A stretch of DNA of 64,000 nt from Sulfitobacter marinus (GTDB lineage Bacteria; Pseudomonadota; Alphaproteobacteria; Rhodobacterales; Rhodobacteraceae): the NCBI RefSeq assembly GCF_900116285.1, contig NZ_FPAJ01000001.1, positions 496,001 to 560,000 on the forward strand, in the 5' to 3' direction. Below the pieces are notes generated by a model. It saw nothing but the letters and a program-made list of their open reading frames with translations. It was not told the DNA's origin and searched no databases. Below are positions 44,086-55,004 of the stretch, in pieces. The position numbers were made by a program, and so were the translations under genes. Each line of letters begins with the position of its first letter. Positions within the stretch are counted from its first letter, which is position 1.

Positions 44086-44679
44086 TCATGGGATGGAAGC
44101 GTACAGTGCAAACTCCTCGTGAAACTTGCGCCGAAACCGTTGCTCCACGTCGGGGGACAAGGTTAATTCCATCTGCGGGGACACATTTTCCCGTTTAAGA
44201 TCAAATGTTACCCCCAGCCTGTCAGATAGAAACGACTGCAACCTAGGTTGATCTTCATATCTGAAATAATGAGTAATGCTCGTGCCATTGGGCTGCGCCG
44301 CCATAAAGTTCAGCTGGCTCCCCACATCTGCGAACCCCGGTTTTTTGCCTTTCATGTAAGCCAGGATAAAGTCATCAAAACTAATGTCGAAAGTGGCGTT
44401 CGGTTTGCCTCGCATAAAGGGCCGCTGGCGGTAGCGATACCAACTACCAAGCCAGCTGATGGGTTCGCGCATCACGGCCATAAGCTCCATTTCCGCGTCG
44501 CACACTTTCAAGAACATCGGCCTGATGAATCGGTTGTATCGATAGACCGGCGCATGTTTGAGCATGGGGGGCTCCGAGATCACCAAATCTGCCCGTGGGG
44601 CCAATGCGGTCTCGTAGGCGGTTGTTCCCGTCTTGGGGACCGACAAAAAAGCAAGCCGTTCTTTAAAGAAAACAAGCAT
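44086..44679 (-). CDS. Sulfotransferase-like protein
   Basis: A 197-residue protein with an N-terminal LAFLSVPKTGTTAYETAL, matching the 5'-phosphosulfate loop of PAPS-dependent sulfotransferases, and MREPISWLGSWYRYRQ like the 3'-phosphate site. It is small for the family and no sulfate-activation genes are near. The target, perhaps a surface polysaccharide or lipid, is unknown. Confidence 0.65.
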   Translation of the reverse strand: MLVFFKERLAFLSVPKTGTTAYETALAPRADLVISEPPMLKHAPVYRYNRFIRPMFLKVCDAEMELMAVMREPISWLGSWYRYRQRPFMRGKPNATFDISFDDFILAYMKGKKPGFADVGSQLNFMAAQPNGTSITHYFRYEDQPRLQSFLSDRLGVTFDLKRENVSPQMELTLSPDVEQRFRRKFHEEFALYASIP

Positions 44680-44802
44680 ATAGACGATTTTCCAAGTTTA
44701 ATTCTTACGGCCTATCCGTTGTAAATCTGATGTTAATCACTTCGGCTAAAAGATGGAACATGAAACAAATTGATTGAAATGTTCTGCATTTGGTCTCATA
44801 TG

Positions 44803-44817
44803 GAACATATAAGGAAC
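44803..44817 (-). promoter_or_regulatory. LexA (SOS) box upstream of recA
   Basis: GAAC-N7-GAAC on the plus strand reads GTTC-N7-GTTC on the minus strand, the alphaproteobacterial LexA motif. It is 69 bases before the recA start. A second, one-mismatch copy (GTTC-N7-GGTC) lies at 44781-44795. Confidence 0.75.
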
Positions 44818-44885
44818 AAAACCCGAGTGGCGCATGCAGCGATTGCGGCTTGGACACCACTGTGACAGTAAAGGGATACCCTCAA

Positions 44886-45956
44886 ATGGCAACGGCAGAT
44901 CTTTTGACAATGGACAACAAGAAACAAGCTGAAAAGCAAAAAGCCCTTGATAGCGCGCTGGCACAGATTGAACGCCAGTTCGGCAAGGGGTCGATCATGA
45001 AACTGGGTGCCGAAGGTGCCATACAAGACATCAAACACAGCTCGACCGGCTCGCTTGGCTTGGACATCGCGCTTGGCATTGGTGGCTTGCCAATGGGCCG
45101 TATCGTCGAGATTTATGGCCCGGAAAGCTCGGGCAAGACCACACTGACCCTACATTGTGTTGCTGAGCAGCAAAAGCAGGGCGGCGTTTGTGCATTCGTT
45201 GATGCCGAGCACGCGCTTGACCCGCAATACGCGAAAAAACTTGGCGTCGACATCGACGAATTGCTGATTTCGCAGCCGGACACGGGCGAGCAAGCTCTTG
45301 AAATTGTGGATACTTTGGTGCGTTCAGGCGCTGTTAACATGGTTGTTGTCGATTCGGTTGCGGCGCTGACACCAAAATCCGAACTCGAAGGCGATATGGG
45401 TGACAGCTCTGTCGGTGTTCAGGCGCGGCTGATGTCGCAAGCGATGCGGAAACTGACGGGGTCTATCTCGCGGTCGAACTGCATGGTGATCTTTATTAAC
45501 CAAATCCGGATGAAAATTGGCGTGATGTTCGGCTCCCCCGAGACGACATCAGGCGGCAACGCGCTGAAATTCTATTCGTCTGTGCGGCTTGATATCCGCC
45601 GGATCGGCGCGCTTAAGGATCGTGACGAAGTGGTCGGAAACGCCACCCGCGTTAAGATCGTTAAGAACAAGGTTGCCGCGCCATTCAAACAGGTTGAATT
45701 CGACATCATGTATGGCGAAGGTATCTCGAAGATGGGCGAGCTGTTGGATCTGGGCGTCAAGGCAGGCGTGGTCGATAAATCGGGATCATGGTTCAGCTAT
45801 GGTGACGAACGGATCGGGCAGGGGCGTGAGAATGCCAAGACCTTCCTGAAAGAAAACGAAGCCATGGCGCTGGAGATCGAAGACAAAATTCGCGCCGCCC
45901 ATGGGCTTGATTTCGACGGGTCCGAAAAAGACGATATCGACATTCTCGAGGCATAA
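44886..45956 (+). CDS. recA: Recombinase A
   Basis: A 356-residue RecA with the P-loop GPESSGKTT, the [14 protein letters not shown] region, the L2 loop [21 protein letters not shown] and an acidic C-terminus. It pairs DNA strands in recombination and activates LexA self-cleavage. The start at 44886 ([11 protein letters not shown]) fits roseobacter RecA; the frame is open to 44790, but that would place the LexA box inside the gene. A strong terminator follows. Confidence 0.97.
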   Translation: MATADLLTMDNKKQAEKQKALDSALAQIERQFGKGSIMKLGAEGAIQDIKHSSTGSLGLDIALGIGGLPMGRIVEIYGPESSGKTTLTLHCVAEQQKQGGVCAFVDAEHALDPQYAKKLGVDIDELLISQPDTGEQALEIVDTLVRSGAVNMVVVDSVAALTPKSELEGDMGDSSVGVQARLMSQAMRKLTGSISRSNCMVIFINQIRMKIGVMFGSPETTSGGNALKFYSSVRLDIRRIGALKDRDEVVGNATRVKIVKNKVAAPFKQVEFDIMYGEGISKMGELLDLGVKAGVVDKSGSWFSYGDERIGQGRENAKTFLKENEAMALEIEDKIRAAHGLDFDGSEKDDIDILEA

Positions 45957-45979
45957 TCCGCCTTTAGCGAAAAGTTTAA

Positions 45980-46007
45980 GGGGCGTGCCAATGGGCGCGC
46001 CCTTTTT
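45980..46007 (+). terminator. Intrinsic terminator after recA
   Basis: GGGGCGTGCC pairs with GGGCGCGCCC (one mismatch region) around a short loop, followed by TTTTT. Confidence 0.85.
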
Positions 46008-46088
46008 CGTTTGGGGGAACTGTGGACAGTGCCCCGTCGCAAGGCTATTTGAGTGCAACACTTTTTTGCCCCTCGAAAGGCCCCGCAT

Positions 46089-48746
46089 ATGAAGACGCTA
46101 AACGATATCCGATCCACTTTTTTGGGATATTTCGAAAAGAACGGCCATTCGGTGCAGCCATCCAGCCCGCTGGTGCCGCGCAATGATCCCACATTGATGT
46201 TTGCCAACTCGGGCATGGTGCAGTTTAAAAACCTGTTCACCGGCGTCGAAACCCGTGATTACAAACGCGCGACGACGGCGCAGAAATGCGTGCGGGCAGG
46301 CGGCAAACATAACGATCTGGATAATGTCGGCTATACGGCGCGCCACCATACGTTCTTTGAAATGTTGGGAAATTTCAGCTTTGGCGACTATTTCAAAGCC
46401 GAAGCAATTGCATTTTCATGGGAGCTGATCACCAAGGAATTGGGCATTGACCCCAAGCGGCTTTATGTCACCGTTTACCATACCGATGACGAGGCTGCGG
46501 ATATCTGGAAAAAGGTCGCAGGACTGCCCGATGACCGCATCATTCGCATCGCGACCGATGATAACTTTTGGATGATGGGGCCGACTGGTCCTTGCGGTCC
46601 ATGCTCCGAGATTTTCTATGACCACGGCGATCACATCTGGGGTGGCCCTCCCGGATCTCCGGAGGAGGACGGCGACAGGTTTGTCGAGATCTGGAACCTC
46701 GTTTTCATGCAATATGAACAATTCGAGGATGGCTCCCGCAAGCCGTTGCCGAACCAGTCGATTGATACGGGCATGGGCATCGAACGGGTCGCAGCTTTGC
46801 TGCAGGGCACCAACGATAACTATGCCACGGATTTGATGCGCAACCTGATTATCGCCAGCGCCAATGCGTCAAATACCGATCCTGACGGGCCGGGTAAAAC
46901 CCATCATCGTGTGATCGCCGACCACCTGCGGTCGACGTCTTTCCTTATCGCTGATGGTGTGATGCCTTCAAATGACGGGCGCGGCTACGTTTTGCGCCGG
47001 ATCATGCGCCGCGCCATGCGCCACGCGCATTTGCTGGGTATCCAAGACCCGCTGATGCACCGTCTGGTGCCTGAACTCGTTCGCCAAATGGGCGGGGCCT
47101 ATCCCGAATTGAGCCAGGCGCAGTCGCTGATCACTGAAACGCTCTTGCTCGAAGAGACCCGTTTCAAGAAAACGCTCGACCGTGGGCTCAAGCTGCTGGA
47201 CGACGAATTGCGCGATCTGCCTGCCGGTGAAAACCTGTCTGGCGAGGCTGCGTTCAAGCTTTATGACACCTATGGTTTCCCCGTCGATTTGACCCAGGAT
47301 GCCCTGCGTGAAAAAGACCGCGGCGTGGATCTGGATGGCTTTAACGCTGCCATGGACAAGCAAAAAGCACAGGCCCGTGCGGCGTGGTCCGGTTCGGGCG
47401 AAGCGGCGGATGCGACCGTTTGGTTCGACGTGGCAGAGGCTGGCGGCACCACTGATTTCCTGGGCTATGATACAGAAACTGCCGAGGGTCAGATTGTTGC
47501 ATTGGTCCAAGATGGTGACCAAGTTCAGACGGCCAAGGCCGGCGATAAGGTGCAGATTGCCCTTAACCAAACCCCGTTTTATGCCGAAAGCGGCGGGCAG
47601 GTAGGCGACACTGGGATCATCAAAACCGATACGGGCAGCGTCTCAGTCACCGATACGCGCAAAACGGCTGGCGTCTTTATCCATTTTGGCGATGTGGTCG
47701 AGGGCACTGTGACCCCCGGGCAGGCCGCTGTGTTAGACGTGGATCACACCCGCCGCACCGCCATTCGTGCCAATCACTCGGCCACCCACCTGTTGCACGA
47801 GGCCTTGCGCAACGCGCTTGGTGATAAGGTTGCGCAGCGCGGGTCATTGAATGCGGCGGACCGTCTGCGCTTTGACTACAGCCATAATCACGCGATGACG
47901 CCGGATGAAATTTCGCAGGTCGAACAGGAAGTAAACGCCTATATCCGCCAGAATGCGCCCGTTGATACCCGGATTATGACGCCCGATGATGCCCGCGCTT
48001 TGGGCGCACAGGCGCTGTTCAGCGAAAAATACGGTGACGAGGTCCGCGTGGTGTCGATGGGCCGCGAGGTCGGGTCAGGCAAGGGCGCGGATAAAGAAAC
48101 CTATTCGCTCGAACTTTGTGGCGGTACCCATGTGCGGCAGACCGGCGATATCGGCGCATTTGTGATCCTTGGCGACAGCTCCAGCAGCTCCGGCATCCGC
48201 CGGATCGAAGCCTTGACCGGTGACGAGGCACTTGGCTGGTTGCGTACGCAGGAATGCACCTTGTCCCGTGTGGCATCGGAATTGAAAACATCGACCGCCG
48301 ATGTGCCGGACCGCGTGCGTGCCTTGATGGATGAACGCAAACAACTCGCCAACGAGGTCGCGCAATTGCGCCGCGAACTTGCGATGTCCGGGGGCGGGTC
48401 CACAGCCCCCGAGGCGCGCGATATCGGCGGGATTCAGTTTATCTCGCAGGTGTTGTCTGGCGTGACGGGCAAGGATCTCCCGGCGCTGGTGGATGAATAT
48501 AAGTCCAAGCTGGGCAGCGGTGCCGTGCTACTGATCGCTGATGCCGATGGCAAAGCGGCAGTGGCTGCCGGTGTGACCTCTGATCTGACCGCTAACACAT
48601 CTGCCGTTGATATCGTCAAGGCCGTGGTCGCCGAACTGGGCGGCAAAGGCGGCGGTGGCCGTCCGGATATGGCCCAAGGCGGCGCAAAAGGCGTTGCAAA
48701 TGCTGACGCGGCTATCGCGGCTGCCGAAGCCATCTTGAAAGGATAA
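46089..48746 (+). CDS. alaS: Alanyl-tRNA synthetase
   Basis: An 885-residue class II synthetase that charges tRNA-Ala. It shows the catalytic start [39 protein letters not shown], the editing domain zinc site [11 protein letters not shown] with [14 protein letters not shown], and the C-Ala oligomerisation/tRNA-binding domain ending [12 protein letters not shown]. The start at 46089 is the family start; an upstream ATG at 46053 is in frame but lacks homology. Confidence 0.97.
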   Translation: MKTLNDIRSTFLGYFEKNGHSVQPSSPLVPRNDPTLMFANSGMVQFKNLFTGVETRDYKRATTAQKCVRAGGKHNDLDNVGYTARHHTFFEMLGNFSFGDYFKAEAIAFSWELITKELGIDPKRLYVTVYHTDDEAADIWKKVAGLPDDRIIRIATDDNFWMMGPTGPCGPCSEIFYDHGDHIWGGPPGSPEEDGDRFVEIWNLVFMQYEQFEDGSRKPLPNQSIDTGMGIERVAALLQGTNDNYATDLMRNLIIASANASNTDPDGPGKTHHRVIADHLRSTSFLIADGVMPSNDGRGYVLRRIMRRAMRHAHLLGIQDPLMHRLVPELVRQMGGAYPELSQAQSLITETLLLEETRFKKTLDRGLKLLDDELRDLPAGENLSGEAAFKLYDTYGFPVDLTQDALREKDRGVDLDGFNAAMDKQKAQARAAWSGSGEAADATVWFDVAEAGGTTDFLGYDTETAEGQIVALVQDGDQVQTAKAGDKVQIALNQTPFYAESGGQVGDTGIIKTDTGSVSVTDTRKTAGVFIHFGDVVEGTVTPGQAAVLDVDHTRRTAIRANHSATHLLHEALRNALGDKVAQRGSLNAADRLRFDYSHNHAMTPDEISQVEQEVNAYIRQNAPVDTRIMTPDDARALGAQALFSEKYGDEVRVVSMGREVGSGKGADKETYSLELCGGTHVRQTGDIGAFVILGDSSSSSGIRRIEALTGDEALGWLRTQECTLSRVASELKTSTADVPDRVRALMDERKQLANEVAQLRRELAMSGGGSTAPEARDIGGIQFISQVLSGVTGKDLPALVDEYKSKLGSGAVLLIADADGKAAVAAGVTSDLTANTSAVDIVKAVVAELGGKGGGGRPDMAQGGAKGVANADAAIAAAEAILKG

Positions 48747-48750
48747 TACA

Positions 48751-49038
48751 ATGTCAGCTCTCTGGATCGCCCATGTCACCGTCACCGACGAAGACGCATA
48801 CGGCCAATACGCCAAACTCGCCGGCCCGGCGATTGCCGATCACGGCGGCAAGTTTCTGGCCCGTGGCGGCCGCTTTGTGCAGCTTGAAGGCAAAGAACGC
48901 CCGCGCAATGTCGTCGCCCGCTTCCCCTCGCTAGAAGAAGCCGTCGCCTGCTACAATTCGCCTGCCTATCAAGAGGCGCTAAGCCACGCCAAAGACGCGT
49001 CTGAACGCGAATTGATGGTTGTCGAGATCGAAGACTGA
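48751..49038 (+). CDS. DUF1330 family protein
   Basis: A 95-residue ferredoxin-like-fold protein (SALWIAHVTVTDEDAYGQYAKLAGPAIADHGGKFLARGG, FPSLEEAVACYNSPAYQEA). It is a DUF1330 member, a dimeric alpha-beta barrel family without a settled function. It begins four bases after alaS, so it is probably co-transcribed with it. Confidence 0.85.
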   Translation: MSALWIAHVTVTDEDAYGQYAKLAGPAIADHGGKFLARGGRFVQLEGKERPRNVVARFPSLEEAVACYNSPAYQEALSHAKDASERELMVVEIED

Positions 49039-49070
49039 TCCCCATCTAAACGCTTACCAGACATAGCATG

Positions 49071-49092
49071 GGCCCGCCTCGGCGGGCCTTTT
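49071..49092 (+). terminator. Intrinsic terminator after alaS-DUF1330
   Basis: GGCCCGCC-TC-GGCGGGCC, a perfect eight-pair stem with a two-base loop, followed by TTTT. Confidence 0.82.
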
Positions 49093-49134
49093 GCGTTTCC
49101 AACCCTCTGCAGATCACGCGGCTAAACGGCCAAC

Positions 49135-49165
49135 AAAAAAGAGGGGCCGCAAAGCCCCCCTTTTC
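49135..49165 (-). terminator. Intrinsic terminator of typA
   Basis: On the minus strand GGGGGC pairs with GCCCCT around TTTGCG and is followed by TTTTTT. It lies downstream of the repeat copy that follows typA; the stem could also act on the plus strand. Confidence 0.65.
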
Positions 49166-49212
49166 CAAATGGTCCTAAATCCCGGGGGGCCGGGGGCTGG
49201 CCCCCGGTCCGG
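49160..49212 (-). repeat. Dispersed hairpin-tail repeat, copy C
   Basis: Minus-strand reading: hairpin CCGGGGG-CCAG-CCCCCGG, then CCCCCCGGGATTTAGGACC and ATTTGGAAAAG. The 19 bases ggatttaggaccatttgga are identical to copy D at 55.6 kb. It begins eight bases after the typA stop. Confidence 0.65.
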
Positions 49213-49220
49213 TATTTAAA

Positions 49221-51041
49221 TCAGGCAGACTTCGACATCCGCTTGCGCTCATGCGGGTCAAGATAGCGCTTGCGCAGACGCACGGCGTTTGGCGTCACTT
49301 CCACCAATTCATCGTCGTCGATATAGGCGATCGCCTGTTCCAGCGTCAGCGTGACAGGCGTGGTCAGGCGCACTGCTTCATCCGTACCGGAGGCACGCAC
49401 GTTGGTCAGTTGCTTACCCTTCAACGGGTTCACTTCCAGGTCGTTCTCGCGGCTGTGTTCGCCGATGATCATGCCCTGATAGACAGCTTCCTGTGCGCCG
49501 ATAAAGAATTTGCCTCGGTCTTCCAGTTTCCACAGCGCGTAAGACACCGATGTACCGTTTTCCATCGAGATCAGAACACCAGCACGGCGGCCGGGGATCG
49601 CACCTTTGTGCGGGGCCCAGCCGTGGAACACGCGGTTCAAAACGCCTGTACCACGTGTATCGGTCAGGAATTCACCGTGATACCCGATCAGGCCACGCGA
49701 TGGTACCAATGCGATGATGCGGGTCTTACCGGCCCCTGCGGGTTTCATCTCGGACAGTTCACCCTTGCGTGGGCCGGTCAGCTTTTCAATCACGGCACCG
49801 GAATAGTCGTCATCCACATCGATGGTGACTTCTTCGATGGGCTCAAGACGCTCGCCATTCTCGCCTTCGCGGAACAGAACCTGAGGGCGCGATACCGACA
49901 GTTCAAACCCTTCACGGCGCATGTTCTCGATCAGAACACCCATCTGAAGTTCACCACGACCGGCAACTTCAAAGGATTCGCCGCCGGGGCTATCGGTGAC
50001 TTTGATCGCCACGTTTGATTCGGCTTCTTTCATCAGGCGGTCACGAATGACGCGGGACTGAACTTTCTTGCCGTCACGGCCAGCCAACGGGCTGTCGTTA
50101 ATGCCGAATGTGATGGTGATTGTGGGCGGATCGATCGGCTGCGCGGGCAGGGCGGTGTCAACCGTTGTGGCCACAATGGAATCTGCAACCGTCGCTTTGG
50201 CCATGCCTGCGATGGATACGATGTCGCCGGCTTCGGCCACGTCGATGGGTTGTTGCATCAGGCCACGGAACGCCATGATCTTGGTCACGCGGAAGTTTTC
50301 GATCAGCTTGCCATCACGCGACAGCGCCTTGACCTGCTCGCCTGTTTTCAACTGGCCTGTTTCTACGCGGCCGGTCAACATGCGGCCGATAAACGCGTCT
50401 GCACCAAGGGTGGTGGCCAGCATGGTAAACGGCTTGTCGATATCTTTCAGCTGCTTGGGTGCCGGTACGTGCTTGACGATCAGGTCGAACAGCGCAGACA
50501 GGTCCTTGCGCGGGCCGTCCAGCTCCATATCGGCCCAGCCGTTGCGGCCCGACGCATACATGTGCGGAAAGTCGAGCTGTTGGTCATTGGCACCAAGGCT
50601 GGCGAAGAGGTCGAAACATTCGTCCAGCGCGCGATCGGGTTCCGCATCGCCCTTGTCAACTTTGTTCAGCACAACGATGGGGTTCAGGCCCAGTGCCAGT
50701 GCTTTGGATGTCACGAATTTGGTCTGAGGCATCGGGCCTTCGGCCGCATCCACCAGCAGAACAACGCCATCAACCATCGACAGGATGCGTTCAACTTCGC
50801 CACCGAAATCGGCGTGGCCGGGGGTGTCAACGATGTTGATCCGCAGGCCTTTCCACTCGACCGATGTCGGTTTGGCAAAGATCGTGATGCCGCGCTCACG
50901 CTCAAGATCGTTGCTGTCCATGGCGCGTTCAGTGGTCGCCTGGTTTTCACGGTAGGTGCCGGATTGTTTCAGAAGTTCGTCGACCAGCGTCGTTTTGCCG
51001 TGGTCAACGTGAGCGATGATTGCGATGTTGCGCATGTCCAT
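49221..51041 (-). CDS. typA: Ribosome-associated GTPase TypA/BipA
   Basis: A 606-residue translational GTPase with G1 [10 protein letters not shown], switch [10 protein letters not shown]3 [10 protein letters not shown]4 [11 protein letters not shown], domain III/V regions like EF-G and the BipA-specific C-terminus ([37 protein letters not shown]). It helps large-subunit assembly and stress adaptation. The start at 51041 (MDMRNIAII) is used although the frame is open to 51095. Confidence 0.95.
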   Translation of the reverse strand: MDMRNIAIIAHVDHGKTTLVDELLKQSGTYRENQATTERAMDSNDLERERGITIFAKPTSVEWKGLRINIVDTPGHADFGGEVERILSMVDGVVLLVDAAEGPMPQTKFVTSKALALGLNPIVVLNKVDKGDAEPDRALDECFDLFASLGANDQQLDFPHMYASGRNGWADMELDGPRKDLSALFDLIVKHVPAPKQLKDIDKPFTMLATTLGADAFIGRMLTGRVETGQLKTGEQVKALSRDGKLIENFRVTKIMAFRGLMQQPIDVAEAGDIVSIAGMAKATVADSIVATTVDTALPAQPIDPPTITITFGINDSPLAGRDGKKVQSRVIRDRLMKEAESNVAIKVTDSPGGESFEVAGRGELQMGVLIENMRREGFELSVSRPQVLFREGENGERLEPIEEVTIDVDDDYSGAVIEKLTGPRKGELSEMKPAGAGKTRIIALVPSRGLIGYHGEFLTDTRGTGVLNRVFHGWAPHKGAIPGRRAGVLISMENGTSVSYALWKLEDRGKFFIGAQEAVYQGMIIGEHSRENDLEVNPLKGKQLTNVRASGTDEAVRLTTPVTLTLEQAIAYIDDDELVEVTPNAVRLRKRYLDPHERKRMSKSA

Positions 51042-51169
51042 TGGGGTATGCCTTTGATAGGAAAGAGGGCCGCGCGCACTGTTGCACCGCAGCATTTGCG
51101 CCGCGCATATCGTGGTGCGCGCCAGAAAGCCAGCCCTAATCCCGATCCGGTACGGTGGTTGAGCAGGAT

Positions 51170-51499
51170 TTAGTGTGTTGTGGTATTTGAAAACAGATGG
51201 ATCACCAAAATACCCGCGACGATCATCATCAGGCCCATCACCGCGGCGAAATCAAGTTTTTGCCCAAAGATGAGATAGCCGAGCGCCGCGATGCACACGA
51301 TCCCGAGGCCGGACCAAATTGCATAGACGATTCCCACCGGCATCACCTTGAGCGCGAGCGCCATAAAATAGAACGAGATCACATAAAACACGACCGCCCC
51401 GACCGATGGCCATATCCGCGTGAACTGCTGCGACGCCTGAAGCGCCGTGGTGCCTAAAGTCTCGGATATAATCGCGATAAACAACCAAAAGTAATGCAT
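51170..51499 (-). CDS. Small multidrug resistance (SMR) family exporter
   Basis: A 109-residue protein with four membrane helices. The proton- and substrate-binding glutamate is in AIISETLGT near residue 13, and VVFYVISFYFMALALKVMPVGIVYAIWSGLGIV is typical of EmrE/SugE proteins. It works as an antiparallel dimer exporting cations or guanidinium. The 120 bases upstream show no guanidine riboswitch, so drug-type export is at least as likely. Confidence 0.88.
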   Translation of the reverse strand: MHYFWLFIAIISETLGTTALQASQQFTRIWPSVGAVVFYVISFYFMALALKVMPVGIVYAIWSGLGIVCIAALGYLIFGQKLDFAAVMGLMMIVAGILVIHLFSNTTTH

Positions 51500-51623
51500 T
51501 TTCGTACAATCCTTATCGCTTGGGGTGTCGGGCGGCGTTTGCTGATTTTCAAACTGTCGCTGGGCCGCCTCTCCAGTCCTGAAGAATTTTAATCAAAATG
51601 ACCAGAGCTTTGATGTCACAATT

Positions 51624-52232
51624 CTAGGCCGCGATATAGCGGTCCCTGCGGTGGTTGAAGGTGATAATCAGGTTTAGCACCACGGCCCCTAGCAGCGAAT
51701 AGATCACGACCGAGGCGGGGAACAGGAAAAGGGCCACCGCAAAGATCACAGCATCGGTGATCAACTGCACCCAGCCTGCTTTGAAACCGGTGGTGTCTTG
51801 CACCAGCAGTGCGATAACGCCCAGCCCGCCCAAGGACCCGTTGTGCCGGAACATCGCCAGCAGGCCGAGGCCGACCAAGGACCCGAAAATCACAGCGCCC
51901 AAGGCAGGATCAAGTTTTTCTATAGTAAAACCCAAGGGCAGTAACGTGGTAACGACGGATAAAAGCGTCACAGAGATCAGGGATTTGATGGTGAATTCAA
52001 TCCCAAGCCGTTTGTAGGCGATAAAGTAGAACGGCAGGTTGATCGCGAAAAACACCAGACTAAAGGAATAGCCGCTGAGATAGGCGATGATCACGGCCAA
52101 ACCGGCGGTCTGTCCGGTGATCAAACCGACCGAGGTCAGAACATGCATGCCCAACCCGCATAGAAACACCCCAAGGCTAAGGCCTTGGATATCATCGGTC
52201 AGATTATGGTCGGGGCTCAGCGGCTTTTTCAT
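51624..52232 (-). CDS. YitT-family membrane protein
   Basis: A 202-residue protein with five or six helices, with LSLGVFLCGLGMHVLTSVGLITGQTAGLAVIIAYLSGYS and NLPFYFIAYKRLGIEFTIKSLISV, which match the membrane part of YitT/DUF161 proteins; the C-terminal cytosolic domain of the long forms is missing. Function is unknown. Confidence 0.8.
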   Translation of the reverse strand: MKKPLSPDHNLTDDIQGLSLGVFLCGLGMHVLTSVGLITGQTAGLAVIIAYLSGYSFSLVFFAINLPFYFIAYKRLGIEFTIKSLISVTLLSVVTTLLPLGFTIEKLDPALGAVIFGSLVGLGLLAMFRHNGSLGGLGVIALLVQDTTGFKAGWVQLITDAVIFAVALFLFPASVVIYSLLGAVVLNLIITFNHRRDRYIAA

Positions 52233-52331
52233 GCTTCTGAGATAGGACAGGTCTATTGACCTGTCTAGGGGTGTGACCCAAGTTTATGCCGCGCTGCAGC
52301 GTTCCGCCGCGTAATTCTGCTTAACCGCACA

Positions 52332-52363
52332 AAAAAAGGGCCGCACTGATATGTGCGGCCCTT
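52332..52363 (-). terminator. Intrinsic terminator after icd
   Basis: On the minus strand AAGGGCCGCAC pairs with GTGCGGCCCTT around ATATCA, followed by seven T: a strong, textbook terminator. Confidence 0.92.
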
Positions 52364-52369
52364 GCCGGA

Positions 52370-53584
52370 TTAGCCTTTGAGGGCCTTGTTCAGGTTCTCG
52401 TCGACCTTCTCAAGGAAGCCCATTGTGGTCAACCAGCCCTGATCGGGGCCAACGAGCAAGGCCAGATCCTTCGTCATGAAGCCCGATTCTACCGTATCGA
52501 CGACCGTTTTTTCCAACGTCTCGGCAAAGCTTGTGAGGGCGGCGTTGCCATCCAGCTTGCCGCGATGCTTGAGCCCGCCGGTCCACGCGTAGATCGAGGC
52601 GATGGAGTTGGTCGATGTTTCCTCGCCCTTTTGATGTTGGCGGTAGTGGCGGGTCACGGTGCCGTGGGCGGCTTCGGCCTCGACCGTGTTGCCATCGGGG
52701 GTCATCAAAACGGATGTCATCAGCCCAAGCGAGCCAAAGCCCTGAGCCACGGTATCGGACTGCACATCGCCATCGTAGTTTTTGCACGCCCAGACGTAGC
52801 CACCGTTCCATTTCATCGCACAGGCCACCATGTCGTCGATCAAACGATGTTCATAGGTGATACCAGCTGCTTTGAATTTATCAGCAAATTCAGTCTCGTA
52901 GATGTGCTGGAACAGCTCAAGGAAGCGGCCGTCATATTGCTTGAGAATGGTGTTTTTGGTGCTCAGATACACCGGCCAGCCAAGGTTCAGGCCGTAGTTC
53001 ATCGAGGCGCGGGCGAAATCGATGATGGATTTATCAAGGTTGTACATCGCCATCACGACGCCTGCATCAGGCGCGTCAAAGACTTCACGCTCGATCTCGG
53101 TGCCGTCTTCACCGACGAATTTCAACGTCAGCTTGCCTTTGCCGGGGAATTTGAAATCGGTGGCTTTGTACTGGTCGCCAAAGGCATGACGGCCCACGAC
53201 AATCGGCTTGGTCCAGCCGGGCACAAGGCGGGGCACGTTTTTGCAAATGATGGGCTGGCGAAAGATCACCCCGCCCAGAATATTGCGGATCGTCCCGTTC
53301 GGGGAGCGCCACATCTCTTTCAGGCCGAATTCTTCAACGCGCGCCTCGTCCGGGGTGATGGTCGCGCATTTAACGCCGACGCCATATTCCTTGATCGCAT
53401 GGGCGGCATCGATGGTGATTTGATCGTTCGTCTCGTCGCGAACTTCCATTCTCAGATCATAATATTTCAGATCGATGTCGAGATAGGGCAGGATCAGCTT
53501 TTTCTTGATGAAATCCCAGATGATGCGGGTCATTTCATCGCCGTCGAGTTCGACAATCGGGTTGTCCACCTTGATCTTGGTCAT
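52370..53584 (-). CDS. icd: NADP-dependent isocitrate dehydrogenase
   Basis: A 404-residue homodimeric isocitrate dehydrogenase of the eukaryote-like subfamily II, starting [23 protein letters not shown]. It has [17 protein letters not shown] (substrate serine), the metal-binding [28 protein letters not shown] and the cofactor site [11 protein letters not shown]. It makes 2-oxoglutarate and NADPH in the citric acid cycle. It is monocistronic with a strong terminator. Confidence 0.96.
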   Translation of the reverse strand: MTKIKVDNPIVELDGDEMTRIIWDFIKKKLILPYLDIDLKYYDLRMEVRDETNDQITIDAAHAIKEYGVGVKCATITPDEARVEEFGLKEMWRSPNGTIRNILGGVIFRQPIICKNVPRLVPGWTKPIVVGRHAFGDQYKATDFKFPGKGKLTLKFVGEDGTEIEREVFDAPDAGVVMAMYNLDKSIIDFARASMNYGLNLGWPVYLSTKNTILKQYDGRFLELFQHIYETEFADKFKAAGITYEHRLIDDMVACAMKWNGGYVWACKNYDGDVQSDTVAQGFGSLGLMTSVLMTPDGNTVEAEAAHGTVTRHYRQHQKGEETSTNSIASIYAWTGGLKHRGKLDGNAALTSFAETLEKTVVDTVESGFMTKDLALLVGPDQGWLTTMGFLEKVDENLNKALKG

Positions 53585-53669
53585 GGGTGTTCGGTTCCTT
53601 TAAGGTTGGCTATCGAGGGCTGGTCTATCACTATTGTTGTGTGCAGCATCAGGGTAAATGTTAGGTAAA

Positions 53670-54257
53670 TCAGCTTTGTCTATGTGCGGCAAACCATGTG
53701 GAAACCCGGGCGCGGGCATAGTGCCAAAGCCCCGGCGCACCGGTATTGATCTTGGTGCCGACCTTTTTGATAAACTGGGGCTCGGTCACATTATATTCGA
53801 TCCAGCTGCCGCCGCCCGCAGCAAGATTTTGAATGGGCGGCTGAAAGCGATCAAGGGATTTGGCAAATTGCGCGGTCGGGGTCTGGTTGGCTTCGAACTC
53901 TTCCCAGGTGGCACGCAGATCGTCACGCAAGTCGCTGGGTAGAAGGCCGAATATACGATCTGCGGCGGCTTGTTCCTGCGCTTCCATATCGGTGATGTCA
54001 TGATCGCCGAATATCGGGTTATCGCCGGCGTCGATTTCGACGAGATCATGCAGGATCAGCATTTTGATCACGCGGGTGATGTCCACGTCGGGGCCGGCTT
54101 GATCGGCAAGCACCAACGCGTAAAGCGTTAGATGCCAGCTATGTTCGGCGGAATTCTCAGACCGCGACGCATCGCAAAGCAAGGTGCCGCGCATGACCGA
54201 CTTGAGCTTGTCCGCCTCGTTCAGAAAGGCGATCTGCTGCTCAAGTCGTTCAGTCAT
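53670..54257 (-). CDS. HD-domain hydrolase (YfbR/HDDC2-like)
   Basis: A 195-residue HD phosphohydrolase with SAEHSWHLTLYALVLAD, the central ILHDLVEIDAGD and further conserved metal-binding residues (SLDRFQPPIQN). It resembles the 5'-deoxynucleotidase group. Function in nucleotide turnover is likely; the exact substrate is not known. Confidence 0.85.
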   Translation of the reverse strand: MTERLEQQIAFLNEADKLKSVMRGTLLCDASRSENSAEHSWHLTLYALVLADQAGPDVDITRVIKMLILHDLVEIDAGDNPIFGDHDITDMEAQEQAAADRIFGLLPSDLRDDLRATWEEFEANQTPTAQFAKSLDRFQPPIQNLAAGGGSWIEYNVTEPQFIKKVGTKINTGAPGLWHYARARVSTWFAAHRQS

Positions 54258-54288
54258 GGTGAGTGGGTCCTTGCTGTGTTGTTGGCTA

Positions 54289-54942
54289 TCAGCGCGTTGT
54301 CTCGGTCAGGCGACGTTTGACGTAGTCAGTCGTCGACGTGATCAGCGTGTCCATATGCGGCTCTTCAAAGAAGTGGCCGGCACCCTCGATCTCTTGGTGG
54401 GTGATGGTGATGCCTTTTTGCTCGTGCAGCTTGTTTACCAGATTAACGGTATCAGCAGGCGGTGCAACGCGGTCAGCCGAGCCGTTGATGATCAGACCGG
54501 AGGCAGGGCAGGGCGCAAGGAAGCTGAAGTCATACATGTTGGCAGGTGGTGCGACCGAGATAAAACCTGTGATCTCGGGGCGGCGCATCAAAAGCTGCAT
54601 GCCGATCCAAGCCCCGAACGAGAAACCGGCAACCCAGCAATGCTTGGAGTTGTTGTTCATCGATTGCAGGTAATCCAGCGCAGATGCGGCATCGGACAAT
54701 TCGCCGATACCCTGATCATATTCGCCCTGGCTGCGGCCAACGCCACGGAAATTGAACCGAAGGACGGTAAAGCCCATGTTATAAAAGGCGTAGTGCAGAT
54801 TATACACGACCTTGTGGTTCATGTTGCCGCCGAACTGTGGGTGCGGGTGCAGCAGAATGGCGATCGGCGCGTCGCGCTCTTTTTGTGGGTGGTAGCGGCC
54901 TTCGAGGCGGCCTTCGGGTCCGGGAAAAATAACCTCGGGCAT
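54289..54942 (-). CDS. Alpha/beta hydrolase
   Basis: A 217-residue serine hydrolase-type protein with ILLHPHPQFGGNMNHKVVYNLHYAF, a nucleophile elbow in WVAGFSFGAWIGMQLL, and late FEEPHMD (His). It belongs to the small CocE/dienelactone-like family widespread in alphaproteobacteria. The start at 54942 (MPEVIFPG) is supported by AGGG six bases upstream; Met at 54948 is an alternative. It is divergent from iscR. Confidence 0.82.
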   Translation of the reverse strand: MPEVIFPGPEGRLEGRYHPQKERDAPIAILLHPHPQFGGNMNHKVVYNLHYAFYNMGFTVLRFNFRGVGRSQGEYDQGIGELSDAASALDYLQSMNNNSKHCWVAGFSFGAWIGMQLLMRRPEITGFISVAPPANMYDFSFLAPCPASGLIINGSADRVAPPADTVNLVNKLHEQKGITITHQEIEGAGHFFEEPHMDTLITSTTDYVKRRLTETTR

Positions 54943-55004
54943 GGGCATCCCTGCTTTGGGTCCTAAAGGTTCAGCGGAATAGTTGACGAATTCGCTAAGC
55001 CACC

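Noticed and set aside
51500-51623. Guanidine riboswitch before the SMR exporter
   Set aside because: No paired stems with ACGR loops or other guanidine-riboswitch features could be read on the minus strand.
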